Shown: piece by piece, positions 8,912 through 21,139 of the stretch | How the letters are laid out: every line of letters begins with the position of its first letter | Position numbering within the stretch: position 1 is the stretch's first letter | NCBI GenBank assembly: GCA_037178855.1 | Contig: JASJZC010000002.1 | Location: 1,922,001 to 1,986,000, forward strand | Length of the DNA: 64,000 nt | Reading direction: 5' to 3' | From: Oscheius sp. JU75 | Lineage: Eukaryota > Nematoda > Chromadorea > Rhabditida > Rhabditidae | Made by a program: the position numbers and the translations under genes | Notes under the pieces: generated by a model | What the model saw: the letters and a program-made list of their open reading frames with translations, nothing else | Database searches by the model: none | What the model was told of the DNA's origin: nothing

Positions 8912-11293
8912 TTAGTTCACAACAACCTTGATCTTTCCACTACCATTAGAAAGATAGACCGTGTTGAGATTTCCGGTAAAATGCATTGGTACTGTAGTCA
9001 CCCTGGTCGAGTTCTTATGATAGCTTTGTATTCCTCCACTCGTTGCGGAAAAGAATGCCCCACCCAAGTCCTGGGTGACCGTGAATTCTGTGACATCAAA
9101 CGGGGTTCCCTCCTTGTTCCCAACTAGAATAATGGCTCCATCAGCCCCAGAGGGCTTGTAATCCGCATATTCATAAACATATTGGGTCCTGTCCGGACGA
9201 TTCAAAGGTAGATAGATTGGAAAGGCTTGATAGATCTGATTAAAGTCTGAAAATTGTTGTTATCAGGGAGACAGGGAGACATGAGAGTCAAAACACCAGA
9301 ACAACTCACTGTCCAGGTCGTTGAGAATGATCACTCCGTGCTCAATTTCTGGTTTCCTGGCCACATAGATTGCAATACTTTTCTGAATGATGTCGGAGGC
9401 CAAAAAAGGGTTGCCTTCCTGCTTGTAGACGTCATAGAGGCTGAAAAATGTCAAAAAATTCTTGTCGCCTCCCGGTTGACCCCGAGAAGGCTGATCCAAA
9501 AAGTTTGGTTGCGACACATAGTCGAGCTATGGTCGGAATCCCTTAGTACCTTGAGATACTGGGTAAAAAACCGACGATGAAACAACTTGTCGGGATAGTC
9601 TACTCCCCTGATTGTCGAGATTTTACGGTTGCAGCCGCCATTTCTCTAGGGGTTAGAGACGCAGGGTCGAGCTCGGAACAAAACTTCTTCCAGAGAGCAT
9701 AGTAGTCAACTGTCGGCAATCATTAAAGTTAGAAACTTTTCACCGCAGCAATTAGGAGAGACTCTCACTTGACAGGAAATCGTAATCCCAAAGAGCTCGA
9801 GTCTACTCCAGCTTCGACGCTCTTCCCGGGACGACTGGCTCTTTTCATCGCTCTCCGCATCGTCGTTTGCTCAATGGTCTCCCAACAAACGGAATGGAAC
9901 TCGCAATCGTCTGTCAGCAAAAGAGCCAGAGGATCTCAACAAGAAGACAGCGACCAAGAGAATGCTAGGCAGAAGGGCTTCGAATAGGTGGACTACCACG
10001 ACGGATGATGCTCAGAACTCAAGAGCCTTCACAACAGAACCAAAAGCTCAATGAGACATCCGTGGGTCCTCATAGATGTCTCAATGGGAAACCGGTTGCT
10101 CCGACGGCTTCCAATGGACTCGACATTACGAGCAACTGGGCCAGGGAACCACCGATAGTCTAGACGAGCTTCTTTGAAAACACCTGTGGCTCCTACTGGA
10201 AGTCTTCACGGAAGTATGGTAGCGCCTACCAATGAACTGTTTCACAAAACAGCCTACTGAGCCGACCTCCTTCCAGCCGAAACTCGTCACACTATAAGGA
10301 AGAGGACGACATCGCGATTTGGATGTTTCTAGGATTCAATACCAGTTTCGGAGTGTCCACGTACTATAGGTTAGTCCTCTTTCTACTAACTGGACTTTGC
10401 GGTTGGGGACTCACTGATGAGGATATTCTGTATCTGAACGAACTTTCTAATTCACATTCTAGCTATCCGAGAGCAGTAAAACTCACGATCCCTGGTAGAC
10501 TCCTCCCGAGAACACAAAAATATTCCCCAAACTGTTTGTGTCGTTGTACGTATTGCTCAAAATGGCTGTCTGGAGGACCACCTAAATCTTGAACAGTTTT
10601 AGACACTATAAGTCTCTTACGTCTCTAGTATGCGAGTTAGAGTAATAGGTCCCTCCCTCGACTAAGTCACTGAAATAGAGAAGTTGGGGCTGGAAGTCCT
10701 TAGCGACATCGTAGGTGTCTTGATTGTTTTGGCCGAGAGTCACTAAACGCTGTTGAAAGCTGCTGGTAAGACATGAACTTACGCGGGAAGACCTCAATGT
10801 CGAACTGGTACTTCATTTGAGTGTTGTTGCGACGAGAGAGAAGAATAATAGTGATATTTGTTGCCCAAGCTTGGTTGGAGACGAATGTGGAGTAGGCTGA
10901 GGAGTTTGATCTAAATGTAAGGCTGTCTTTCTCTCTCTCTCTGTCTCGCTGTTTTCACTTACGCAGCTTCGAAAGAGTAGCGTTCTTCGATAAAAATAGC
11001 ATCTCTTCCGTCACTGTTCGTTGCCATATCCATTCCCTTCAAGCTCATGTAGATGTAATTACTAGGTGAAAACGAGAACTGAAAACTCTTACTTTCCATA
11101 GAGAGAATAGCAACCGAACCTTCAGCGTACAGTAAGCATTGTCCTGTATTGCTGTCAATGGTTGGCTCCATTTTCCGTTTAGGAAAATGGCCTGATCAGT
11201 GCATTCTATTCTATGGCTTAAATACAAAAACTGGTGCCTACTTTGTGCTGTCACCGCTGAGAAGAATGCGAATAGGAACAGAGGAAGACTCAT
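8912..11293 (-). CDS. secreted protein, possibly CUB-like; reading frame partly uncertain
   Basis: Starts with a clear signal peptide (MSLPLFLFAFFSAVTAQ). Exons visible: 11293-11121, 11078-10963, 10910-10788, about 10752-10625, 10585-10489, then after a long intron 9700-9315 and 9245-8912. Extracellular features include Asn-X-Ser/Thr sites (NSSAYS, ATNITI) and segments such as FSFSPSNYIYMSLKGMDM that resemble nematode CUB-like proteins; this assignment is weak. The final exon ends GNLNTVYLSNGSGKIKVVVN. Frame breaks occur near 10765 and 9620, and joining QYLK to LDYVSQPN near 9530 needs a 23-base intron, so the gene may be decaying or carry base errors. A dispersed repeat (9700-10300) fills the long intron. 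It could also be two adjacent genes. Confidence 0.5.
9700..10300 (+). repeat. dispersed repeat family A, copy 1
   Basis: Shares blocks with 20500-20990, 36010-36440, 48360-48720 and (inverted) 60170-60430. One block reads CAATTAGGAGAGACT..CTTGACAGGAAATCGTAAT. Another encodes a signal-peptide-like run (GRLALFIALRIVVCS here, GRLALLLALFCRG at 20640). A third is a repeated NG(T/K)xVAPT motif (LNGKPVAPT). The blocks occur in the same order, so this is an old coding gene or element that has been scattered and has decayed. It lies inside the long intron of the gene at 8912-11293, opposite strand. Confidence 0.55.
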
Positions 11294-11565
11294 GGCGTCT
11301 GGCTCGACTATCAGTTGTTCCCTTGCAAGCGGATTAAAACAACTGACTTTCCGGTTATCACTACGTTGTGGCCTTTTATCTGGGGCCACTTTTTAAGATT
11401 ACCAGTAGCATGAGTGGAAATAGAAATGAAAAGATCGAGAAACAAAGAAGCATACGGACAAACAGACAGAGAGACAGGGTGGGAAGAAGAGAGAAATTAG
11501 ATGTTTCATTAACAAGGTACTAAAAACTCGACAGCAAGAGTCATAGTACTGGGATGACTGGTAGA

Positions 11566-14500
11566 TCATGTCTGCTGATCCTGAGGTCTGCCGGCCTGTT
11601 GGGTTCCGGGGTTTTTTTCTCTGGCTCCTCTTCCAGCTCTCCGTTTTCCACGATTGTTATGGTTCCCGCGGTTGTTGGGCTGTTCTGTTGAACGATGTTC
11701 CCTTCTGTCGCCAGAAATCGGACCATGATGAGATCGCTTGTCTTCTTGGACGTGAACGCCTCGCCCTCGACCACCTTTAACGTGAGCTCCTCTGTGGAAG
11801 TTTTTATGCAAGTCGCGATGATTGCGTCCTCTTCCAGGATAGTGGGAATTCACTCCGCAAAGCTTCTTGGGAGCTTCACAGGCGGCTAGCTTCAGTTTAT
11901 CGTAGTCATCGTAGGAGGCAGGGTTCCACTCGTGATCAACCTGAAAACAAGAAAGGTGGCAACTAACCCATGTCTTTCTATCTCTCTGTCTCTCTGCCTC
12001 TCTGTCTCTCTGTTTTCTGTTCCTTTCACTCACCATAGCTCTAGCCTCCACAATCCCTGGCACAAATTTCGACCAAAACTCTGTCTTGACCAGATTGAAC
12101 CACTCTCCAAACAAATAGACAGCATGTTGGCCTCTAGACACCGCAACAGTTCCTCTGTTCGGATTAGCAATGAACTGGAAAGCGTGGTTCACTCGATTGA
12201 CCTAGAAATGAATTAATCTTAACGAAAGTTACAGAACTCACATCAGAATACTGGGAAACCTTGGTGGTTAGAAGAAGCACAACTTTGGCTTCTTTTCCTT
12301 GGAATGAGTCGACAGTATGGACGGCTACAGTAGCGTTCAGAAGTCCAATGGTCCCCTTTCCTTTCATGGCGAACAAAAGAGCTTCTCTCTGTGCGTGGTG
12401 GTTGCAAACCACAGCCACGTCCTCTCCAGTTACTCCCTTCTTCTTCAAGGTATCGATGAAAGCCAAAACAACTACCAACTCCTTCTCATTGACACCCCTG
12501 TCGTTATTCTTAGCCTTGTCGATGTTCACAAAAAGGACAGGGGTCTTGTGGTCGTCATCTGCACACGGCAGTCCCTTCTCCTTGGCCAGGCTTCGTTGTT
12601 CGACTTTCAGAGCAGAAGTCAGGTCTTTGCCATATATTGGAGTCAGAAGGAGATCTACTATTCGGGGATGCGAGCTGGAAAGTAAATCGACAAGAAAAGA
12701 GTAGAGAGTTACCGATAGACATGGCGAAGATGCACCTTCTTGTTGGAATGAGGCATGCCTCCGACCCGGTCGAGCTCACCGAAGCCAATCATATTGTAGC
12801 AGAAGGTCTTGTCATCGAGAGGAGTGAAGGGTCCGAGCTGTTCGGAATCTCCTAAGAGAATTGAATGGGTTCAAGCCCTCTGTCTCTCTGCCTCTGTGAA
12901 ACTCTAACTAACCGATTAGAGTGATCTTCTCGAGTCCAGGAAGCATGATATAGACAGCCAAAGCTAGATGAGGAGGCAGTTGTGAAGCCTCATCCAGAAT
13001 CAAATGCGTTATCACCAACTTCTTCAACTGCTCTTCTTTGTTCTCGACGACATTCTTCGATTTAAGCTTTTTCGCAGCATGATCTCCTCGTCTGGCAACT
13101 AGTTCGCATGTCGTACCAACTACCTAAACCTTGGATTAGCCGTGAAGGACATGAAACTGACATAAGGTTGATAGGCTTCCAAAAAGCTCTCGCGAAGATG
13201 GTAGTCGGCGGTTTGGAGCTCGTCCAAAAGGGTTAGACCTTGTTCAACGTTGGACACTGTCCGGAGACCGACTTTACATTTGTGGTAGGTTTCAATAGCG
13301 TTCGCCAAGGTCGTGTGCTTGTTCAAGTCGAGATGTTTCCAGGCATTGATGGCCATCTCACGAAGGGAAATCTCTTTGGACTTCTGAGTTACTCTTTTCC
13401 TTAAGGCTGTAAGCAAACAAACCTGGCTGATCTCTCCCTCCATCTTCCTCGAATACTCTCGACTGCAGCGGATCTGTGGGAAAGAGTCGTGAGCCTTATC
13501 AATGGCGTTAGAGATGGCATTGTTCGTGGTGGCCGTAATACAAATCGTGCCGTCTTCCCCTCTTGCTTGGCGATATCTAAAACGGGTAACTTGAAGACAA
13601 ATGTCGGTTTGCTTACTTGGCACCGACGAGAGCTGCAATGAGGAAAGTCTTTCCGGATCCCGGAGGAGCTTCTATACAAGTGAAACCGGGGTTCTGGAGA
13701 GCAGTATTGAGAGCGGTGGATTGACTGTCATCGAGCATGTTACCTGGGAATTGGACTCTTTACCCTCCTTTCTCTCTGTCTCTGATTCCCTATCCACCTG
13801 TCTTTCTGTTTCTCTTTCTCTGTCCTACTGTTCTACTGTCTCTTTTTTCGCTGCCTCTCGGTTTCACTCTCTCACCATTGATATGATGCTCCTCGTCAGT
13901 GTTGTCCAGAATGACAATCTCGTTCTTCCTGAATCCTCTCCAGCTGTCAAACAGCTCCCGATTCAGAACAAAGTCAGTGAAAGCTGGGGACTGGAGAGCT
14001 CTGAAACCTGGCTCCCACAGTTCAACATTACCGCTTACAGAACAATAGTTTCCACATACTCATCTGTTGGTCCAATAGTGAAAGTTCCCTCCAGTCTCTC
14101 TTTCGAATTAGCTATCATATCGAAAAGATCGTAGGATCTGGGATGAGGACGAAATCGAACTGAACACTTCTTTCCATCGAAGTCGATCCTTTCGATGGTC
14201 ATGCCGCCCTCATACGTCTTCGCCGTACAGTCTCCATTCCTTTGAACAAAGCGTTCCAGTTCAGGATGGCGAATGGAGAGATCAGTTCCGACTCTCCAGG
14301 TGTCCTGGGACTTGTCCCTGTAAGATACGAGGTTCAAAGAGACTAAAGATACGCTAGACAGAGAGAAATAGTGAGACAGTTAACTAACCTGACAACCTGT
14401 TGTGTCTCCTCCTCATTCAGCTTGACTGTCAAAGAAATACGCTTCTGGGCACCGGAACGGTCAATATCAGTCGATCCGCCCACTTGAAGCGTATGTTCTT

Positions 14501-16783
14501 CGATAGATTTAAGTCTAGTGAACTTCTCGAGACGTGCTATAGCGATATACACGTCCCGAATGTACAAGTTGGCATCACTGATGGATAGATCCTCCTCGTG
14601 ACGACAATTGTTCGCAATCTTCTCGAGCTCTTCCTGGTAGACGGGCCGAACACCCGTCAGGTAGTACATATTGGCCGGGGAGCGGACCTTTATTGTTTGC
14701 CGGTTCTGCTTGTGGATTTTCAGCTGCTCGATGTACTTCCGCTCCTCCTCGAGATTTTTCGTATAGCACACGATGCCGTACATCATGGTGGCAGAGAAGA
14801 ACGGTTTCAGACGGTGCACATTCCCTATGACGAAGTCACCAGACTGAAGAGGCTTCTCGAGAAGCTCCCAGGGAACCAGAGTCGGCATGACGAAGCTATT
14901 TCCGACCACCGCGACCACGCCGACGTTGTCCGCGTTGAAGACTACTACGAGTTCCTGACCGGTGGAATCGTCAGCGACCTCCTCGTTGTAGTACTCATCT
15001 ACGTGGTAGTTGAAGTGGGGATCGGAGAGGGAACTTTTCTTGATTATCTGGAAAGCAATGATCAGAGAAACAGGGAGTCAGGAACATACAGACACAGAGA
15101 CATACCTTGATAAATGTGTGAATGTCCGAGACGCTTCTATGGAATCCCGAATTAGATTCGACGGCCAAATTTTTCGACTTATCGTCAAGAATAAGATATT
15201 CGGACATTCCAATGTCGGGAAGCGTCTGGAAATAATAGTTAAAAAGAAGTCTAACCACTAACCTGTACAATCCTGCGAGTCTTGTCAAGTCTCCCGACTA
15301 CTACGCCATTTGTAGCTGGAAGATTCTTGAACGAGACTGTGGAAAAGGCTTCAACAAAGTCCTCGTACCGACTGGAGAAGCCAGAGTTGTTGAATGTCGG
15401 AGACTGGACTTGGGGCGTCTGCGAGAAATTGTAGTTGGGTGGTGGAATACTAGTGTTCGGAGGTGGACCAGTAGTGTTTACTACAGGCGTTTTATTTGCC
15501 TGCTTTTCGCGAGGAGCAGGGCGAGGCGGTACGGTATTGCTTTCTGCTGCTCTCGAAGAAAATTGTTGGTTTCGAATCGGTTCGGGATAAACTGTCACGC
15601 TTCTCTTTTCCTTCTCGTGCTTACAATCCCTGGCATTCCGTACGTCGTGGACATAGAGCTTTTTCTAAAGAATATGCTCAGAGGTAATTGACGTAACAAA
15701 CCTCTTCAAAAGTCTTGTCCACCTTACAGATCTTACTGCTTACGTCTTCCACACGATAAACATCCACCAAGGTAAACAAGTTGGGATACGGATGACTTAA
15801 GTTTTGCATTCCATTCAAGTTTTCTTTAACCTGAAATTCACGCGAGGTTAATCTTTTTCCATTCCGTTCCTACCTGAACGAAACAGTTAGTGTCGAACAT
15901 GTCGGTCTGTACAATAAAATGGCCCAGATGTTTCGGATAGCCGATCAAGAAATCGTTCTCCTTCACATCATCGGCAACAGCAACGATTGCCGGTTTTGGG
16001 AAGGATGACCCAACTACGAAAGCTCCTCCAGGCACTTTCTGAGAGTGCCTGTGTTAGAAGGGATCGAAAGAAAATAACCTTTGTCACGACGACCAGCTCC
16101 TGGCTCTCCGTATAAACTTCGTTAGATCGTGAATACGCAAACAGTTGTACTCTGTATTTGAGTCCAGGCAAGAGTTGATGCTGCACAATACTGACAACCT
16201 GTGAAAATAATTGAAAAAAATGCCACCGTCTCACCTTGATTCTACTATGAACACGAACTCTTTCCCGCTCCCATTCGGGAGAGCACACACTATTCTCATC
16301 AATAAATATAAACATTGAATCAGATCCTCGTTTAGGAAGAAGCTGAATTCTTACATGTCACGGCATCTCTATGTCCCATGTCTCTGTCTCTCCGTGTCTC
16401 CGTCTCTCTGTCTATCTGACTCTCTGTCGCTCTGACTCTGTCTCTCTGTTCCTTTCAGTATCGCTATCCCACACTGCTTGTTTGTCGCTCGGTCAAGTTG
16501 CTCAGGTAAAGACATACCTGAACGATCATCTGTGTTTTTGAAAGGTATCCGACTATTAGACCCTCTTGGGGAGGATCAAAAGTCAGTACGTTTGGTGCCG
16601 ATCGAGAAGGCTGTTCACGGCGCAGATGTTCCGATATCTGGTTTCGATTCAAACTGAAACCATGAGAGAAGAAGAACTAAAAAAGTACCTGTAACTCGAA
16701 GAAGTCGCATACCCACTGCTGATAGGCGAAGTCGCCACCACCGGTTGAGGTTGCTCTTCCGTCTTGGAAGAACGTCCACCCAT
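11566..16783 (-). CDS. large SF1 (UPF1/NFX1-type) helicase
   Basis: About 17 exons encode a protein of roughly 1,400 residues. The N-terminus (MGGRSSKTEEQPQ) precedes two related beta-rich modules marked by VGYLSKTQMIVQ (about 16540) and VGRLDKTRRIVQ (about 15290), separated by a Pro/Asn-rich linker. The C-terminal half has the SF1 helicase motifs in order: Walker A APPGSGKT (about 13650), Walker B LILDEAS (about 12995), GDSEQLGPF (about 12840), VDSFQGKEAKVV (about 12300) and RGTVAVSRGQHAV (about 12140). The tail is Arg/Gly/His-rich (GRGRNHRD, GGRGRG, RGKRRAGRGARE), typical of RNA binding. Superfamily 1B enzymes unwind RNA or DNA with ATP in 5'-3' direction. All key motif residues appear intact. 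Several introns carry CTGTCTCT or AGAGACAG tracts. A specific orthologue cannot be named. Confidence 0.85.
16370..16455. repeat. intronic CTGTCTCT tract
   Basis: A run of CTCTGTCTCTCCGTGTCTC-like units lies inside an intron of the helicase gene (antisense orientation relative to the gene). Comparable tracts lie in its introns at 11965-12030 and 13770-13865; short opposite-orientation tracts lie near 14365 and 15070. Confidence 0.85.
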
Positions 16784-18407
16784 CTTTCACTCGGATCTTA
16801 CTCTAAAATGAATTTTTTCCTGACGCACTGAACCAGGAAAAGGGGCCTAGATTACAGAATGTGGGGGTGTGAAATGCACTGATAGAGAATTTCAGAGTCT
16901 GTGTAAGAGTCACATAAGACAAACATCTCGTAGTTTCCGACAAAGAGGGAGTGTGAGACGCCATGTTGTCCGTCCTTCGTGTTTTGGCGAGAATTTGTAG
17001 CAGTGCGCAAAGGGGAACTCACAGAACACGTGTATTTTCTCGAAGAGGTAGAATTGCTATGTTGCTATTGGCAACAATCTTTCAAAAGCGTTCTTGTTAT
17101 TTCAGAGTTTTTGGAACTAAAAGAATATTCTACACAGAACAACGCTTGTATACCAAAGATTGCCTAGCACGATTGATTGCTTCTGAGTTGGGAGCTTCAA
17201 TAAAGCAAGAGACCTCAGCGTTCCAAAGGAGCACACAGGACATATACGGGACGCAGGAAATCGATGCGCTAATATGACTTCCGATAACCGTTTGTCCGGA
17301 AAAACTACTATAAGCCAAACAAAATTACAGACTGTTAGAGGCTGAGCCACAGAATGGCCAGTATGTGTACCAGTCAACAACAGACCTGGGGGTCACGGGA
17401 AGTAAACAGGGACTCGTCCCAGAGCACTGAATCATCGACACATCTAGGGGGAAATGTGATAAGGCACCAGGCAAAAAACACCTTTGGTTAAGAAGAAGAG
17501 GAAGAAGAGAGGATTCCTGTAGAGCTCATGTACAATAATACACGAGGTATTCTCGAACTTTCAGTGCCATTTTTCGGGTTCACTTAAAGCTTATTTTTAG
17601 GTTAGATGATTTTAATTTGGCCTACAACTTTGTAGAACATAGCAAAACCTGAAAGTAAGAGTCTAGACTTGAAAATGTGCAATGTGGCAGTGACTTTTGG
17701 GCATGCCCATATCCAAGTTCACTACAGCAAGACTTCTCGTGACATTTTCGGAAAATAAGCGCCTAGCCGTAAAGGCAAACTTGATAGGCGAAAAAATGAG
17801 CATGTCATGGCCTCCCTATTAACCAAGCAATTAATAAACTGGAAGAAAAACTAACGATATTGCCTATATGTCGAGGCAGTGTGTTTCACAAGAAAATCAC
17901 AAGAACTCACAAGAAAATGCAGCCATCCTACGGCCAAATGAAAGACAGAGTCCTGTTTGTAGAACATTGCATATTTATAGTCTGCTTCTGCAAACTTCCG
18001 ACCCCCGAACGTGAGCGAAGAAGCTGAATCAGGGTCTTGGAAGCACAAAAAGGGAGTGTAGAAGGCTTAAAAAAGCGACGATTGGTCAATAATGCAGCCG
18101 AAAACAACAATTTCTATAGTTTTGAGCAAAACTGGGAAGACTGGGAACAAATAGAGCTCATGTGAAGCAATTGGACCGGTGAAAAAAAGGCTGACAGCTG
18201 TATAAAGGCCACGCAAACTTCCTCAATCTTGTCGAAGAGTGATGGGCTAACTGTTTGGGAAAGAGTCTGTGATAACCACCCTGCTGTAAAGGTATCTTGA
18301 TAAGAGGGGCATGGAAATATGAGCAAAACAAGAGACGTCTCTGTCTCTTCGCCTCTCTCAATCTATGTTTGCCAGACTTCAATAGCTACAGTTTATTCCG
18401 CGACAGA
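16784..18407. other. intergenic stretch, no convincing gene
   Basis: This is the upstream region of the helicase. Plus-strand frames at 16963-17277 and 17355-17490 start close to it but have no recognised domain or splice structure. The 18114-18360 part is unique AT-rich DNA. A promoter for the helicase is expected near 16800-16950, but no motif stands out. Confidence 0.4.
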
Positions 18408-19080
18408 TTACAAGCTGGCAGGATCTCTTCCTCTCTCTATCTTCTCTAGTTTTTGACATTCTTTGCATGCAGCCCATCCACAGTAGATAGAAGCGATCGT
18501 TTGACAGACAGCTACAGCACCAAGGGCTATGTCTCGGGCGTCAGCACGATCATGTAGAGTTTTTCAGGGTGAGGATGACGAAAGGTAGCAAAATCATCAG
18601 CTGAACTTTGTGTCAGGAAAATGTCTTAAATTCACAGACCACCAGCAGTATATTCGGGATAAGAAGTTTCTTATTCTTCTCGGCAATTCCAACGTAGTTG
18701 CAGCCAGTGGTGATGCAGAATAGCAGAGCTATTACCATACTGACCGCTGCATGGATACTGAGGTTGGCTTGGATTATGGGCAACAGGACGACCAAAATTA
18801 ATTCGGTTTGGGCTCTTGCAGACATGTGATAAGCGTGATAAGTTAGATCCCGATACATGTTTCGAAAAACCAGAACATTGAAAATAAGGACAAGAACCGT
18901 TTGAGTGAGATTCACCACGAAAAGTCTCTTTCTCTTTAGGGTCAAGTCTCGCCAGGTCTCGAACAACCCTAAACTTGTAAAGGCTTCATCAAAAAGTGAA
19001 AGAACAAAAAGACAGGCAACGGTGGAAGAGCTGTTGTCGATAGTGGATGCAGAAAAATCAAACTTGTGCACGGGTGTCAC
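18408..19080 (-). pseudogene. four-transmembrane protein gene with frame breaks
   Basis: Member of the 4-TM family at 52165-54295. The first exon (19080-18640) encodes a cytosolic N-terminus, a basic pre-TM motif LKRKRLFVVNLTQTVL (compare KKKRLLLVTATQTIVL at 52960), TM1, then TM2 and the motif NKKLLIPNILL. After a short intron the next exon opens LMILLPFVI exactly as in the paralogues, but two frame shifts follow before the conserved end (YCGWAACKECQKLEK). With those shifts the C-terminal half is not readable as one protein, so I call it a pseudogene; base errors could also explain it. Confidence 0.6.
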
Positions 19081-19213
19081 TTTTTATACTACCAGCTGTC
19101 CAGACAAACATCAGCTTGTCTCTCTGTCTCTGTCAAAAACATAAGTTTAGAGATATACATCTATTAGTTTATTTGGTTTGCACTCAGAGTTCCATTGAGC
19201 ATCGTCTCTACTC

Positions 19214-20380
19214 CTACTTCTTCGGAAGAAGCGGTTGAACCGTCTTCTTTCCCGAATCCTCCTTGGGAGCAGCGGCTGCTGCCTGCTCGGTCTTCTCCCA
19301 GTCGTAGGGGAATGGCTGCTGTCCCGTCTTTTGGATGGCCTTCTCGATCAGAGCCGTCATCTCAGCATATTTGGGATCTTCCTTGTACTGCAGACTGTCG
19401 ATCTGTTTCATCACCGTAATCATTTCCATGGGCAGGCCGCCGAGGAACTCCAGCATTGGCAGACCAGCCCTAACTGCTTTCTGGTACTCGAAAATCTGCT
19501 TTGGGTCACGGTAGGCCACCCAGGGGAGGGAGCCTTTTACCAGCTCGACGACCATGTAGAGCCACATCTCCAGATCGTCCAAACGACTCATCTCGTTTCG
19601 GAGGAAGGCGTTTCGCGAGGCGTGACGAGCAGAACCCTTGTAGATCCAGGGTTGGGGACGAGGAGGCTTATGCTTGCCGTCTGTCTCCTTATACTGGCGG
19701 ACAAAACCGAAATCCAGAAGGTAGATTGTGCGAAGCTCTTAAGAGACAGCTCTTAACAGAGAGAGAGAGAGAGAGAGAGAAAGAGAGCCAATGGACAGTG
19801 GACGGACAGATAGCCTACCTTTCACATCTCCATCCTCGGTCCTTCCAATGGCAAAGTCTGACGGATTGATGGTCCTGTGAATGAACCCGAGCTTGTGAAG
19901 ATCCTCCAAGGCCTGAAGACACTGAATTCCGACATGAAGACCACAGGCCGGGGACAGTTTGCCCTGCTCGGTCTCCTTTCTCAGCGTCTTCAGATTCTTG
20001 CCACACAGCGTCACGACAATGTAGTTATAGTCGGGCATCTTCCCACGTTCGAAGACGCGAGGGAAGCGCTTCGTCTTGCCCGTCTTGTCGTTAGTCTTCA
20101 TGTACAACAAGACGAAGAGCTCGAACTTGAGAATCGGTGAGATGGCATTCTTCGTCTCGATCTTTAGCGCGGCGGCGAAGTTCTTCTTCTCGTGCTCGAC
20201 CACGTAGATAGTATTGAAACCGAGTTTCGACTCGATCTGACGCACAATTTTCCACTTCTTACCGACCTTCTCTCCTTCAGTCAGTGGCTTCAAGGGCACA
20301 GAGGGCTCGTAGGCCGAACTGATGTTGTCCGGGCAATTGCGGTCAGCCTCCGTGATGTTTCTGTGTGACTTGTCCGTCAT
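19214..20380 (-). CDS. CK1/TTBK-family kinase-like protein, predicted pseudokinase
   Basis: Exons 20380-19819 and 19737-19214 encode 361 residues. The fold is recognisable as the casein-kinase-1/tau-tubulin-kinase group: KIVRQIESKLGFNTIYVV (glycine-loop region), ALKIETK (beta-3 lysine), FPRVFERGKMPDYNYIVVTL (hinge), GFIHRTINPSDFAIG (catalytic loop), IYLLDFGFVRQY (DFG), GSARHASRNAF and a C-lobe ending in an Ala/Lys-rich tail. The catalytic-loop HRD Asp is Thr, the following Lys is Asn and the metal-binding Asn is Asp; the glycine-rich loop is also degenerate. A phosphotransfer role is therefore unlikely, and a binding or scaffolding role is inferred. A noncoding 5' exon is suggested (GACTACTCTGCTCTCTGGAAG, then GTTAGT). 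Decayed relatives lie at 225, 20995 and 50800. Confidence 0.85.
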
Positions 20381-20499
20381 TCCTGAAGGTAGACTACTTT
20401 ACCAGAGGCAGCAGAGCGTGTAACTAACCTTCCAGAGAGCAGAGTAGTCCACTCATGGCCTTCTGTTAATTGCTGGAAGAACAAGTTTTGTTGAATGCA

Positions 20500-20990
20500 A
20501 ATTGAAACACAGCAATTAGAAACTTGTAACGGAATCGAACTTTTAGAGCAAGAGTTACAAACTTCCCATCGATGCAATTAGAAGAGACTTCTCGTTGGTA
20601 GGGAATCGTAGTCTCCCAACACTGTAGCTTCCATGGTCTCCACTGGACGGCTGGCTCTTCTCCTCGCTCTGTTCTGCCGCGGTCGACTACCAGCACGCGC
20701 TCCGGATGCGTCTGTGATCAGAGTCAGTCTTTCAGGAAGAAGCGAACGATCAAGAGAATGAGAGGCAGTAGGGCTGGTGGAAGTGGACTTGCATGACGAA
20801 TGCTCCAAACTTGACTCTCTTCAACGGAACCATAGGGCCACAGCTGTCTCTTCGACTCTTTTCAATTCCGAAACTTCCAGAAAGTGGGAAAGGTCTCCCT
20901 CCGAGTACGGTCATCTCGAGTGTCCGGGGATCCGTGAGCCAATTTCTCGTTACGAACAGTCCATTGGCAGTTCTAGAGAGACTGTAGTCC
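20500..20990 (+). repeat. dispersed repeat family A, copy 2
   Basis: Contains the same ordered blocks as 9700-10300: CAATTAGAAGAGACTTCT..GGTAGGGAATCGTAGT, a start codon with a good signal peptide (MVSTGRLALLLALFCRG at 20632), and the LFNGTIGPQLSLR block. It lies head to head with the pseudokinase gene on the other strand. An in-frame stop follows about 40 residues after the start, so it is not an intact gene. Confidence 0.55.
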
Positions 20991-20994
20991 TGTT

Positions 20995-21135
20995 TAACAT
21001 GGTTCCGTTGCGCTAAATTTCGAGCTCTTCGTCTTGTTGTACATGAAGACTAACGACAAGACGGACAAGACGAAGCGCTTCCCTCGCGTCTTCGAGCGTG
21101 GGAAGATGCCCGACTATAACTACATCGTCGTGGCG
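20995..21135 (+). pseudogene. kinase-hinge fragment of the pseudokinase gene
   Basis: Forty residues reading VLLYMKTNDKTDKTKRFPR and VFERGKMPDYNYIVVAL match the gene at 19214-20380 almost perfectly at DNA level, but in the opposite orientation and without any other kinase exons. It is an inverted fragment copy that joins the start of the RTE element. Confidence 0.85.
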
Positions 21136-21139
21136 CTTT

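Noticed and set aside
16963-17277. Plus-strand frames divergent from the helicase
   Set aside because: Two overlapping frames of similar length, neither with domain, signal peptide or splice support.
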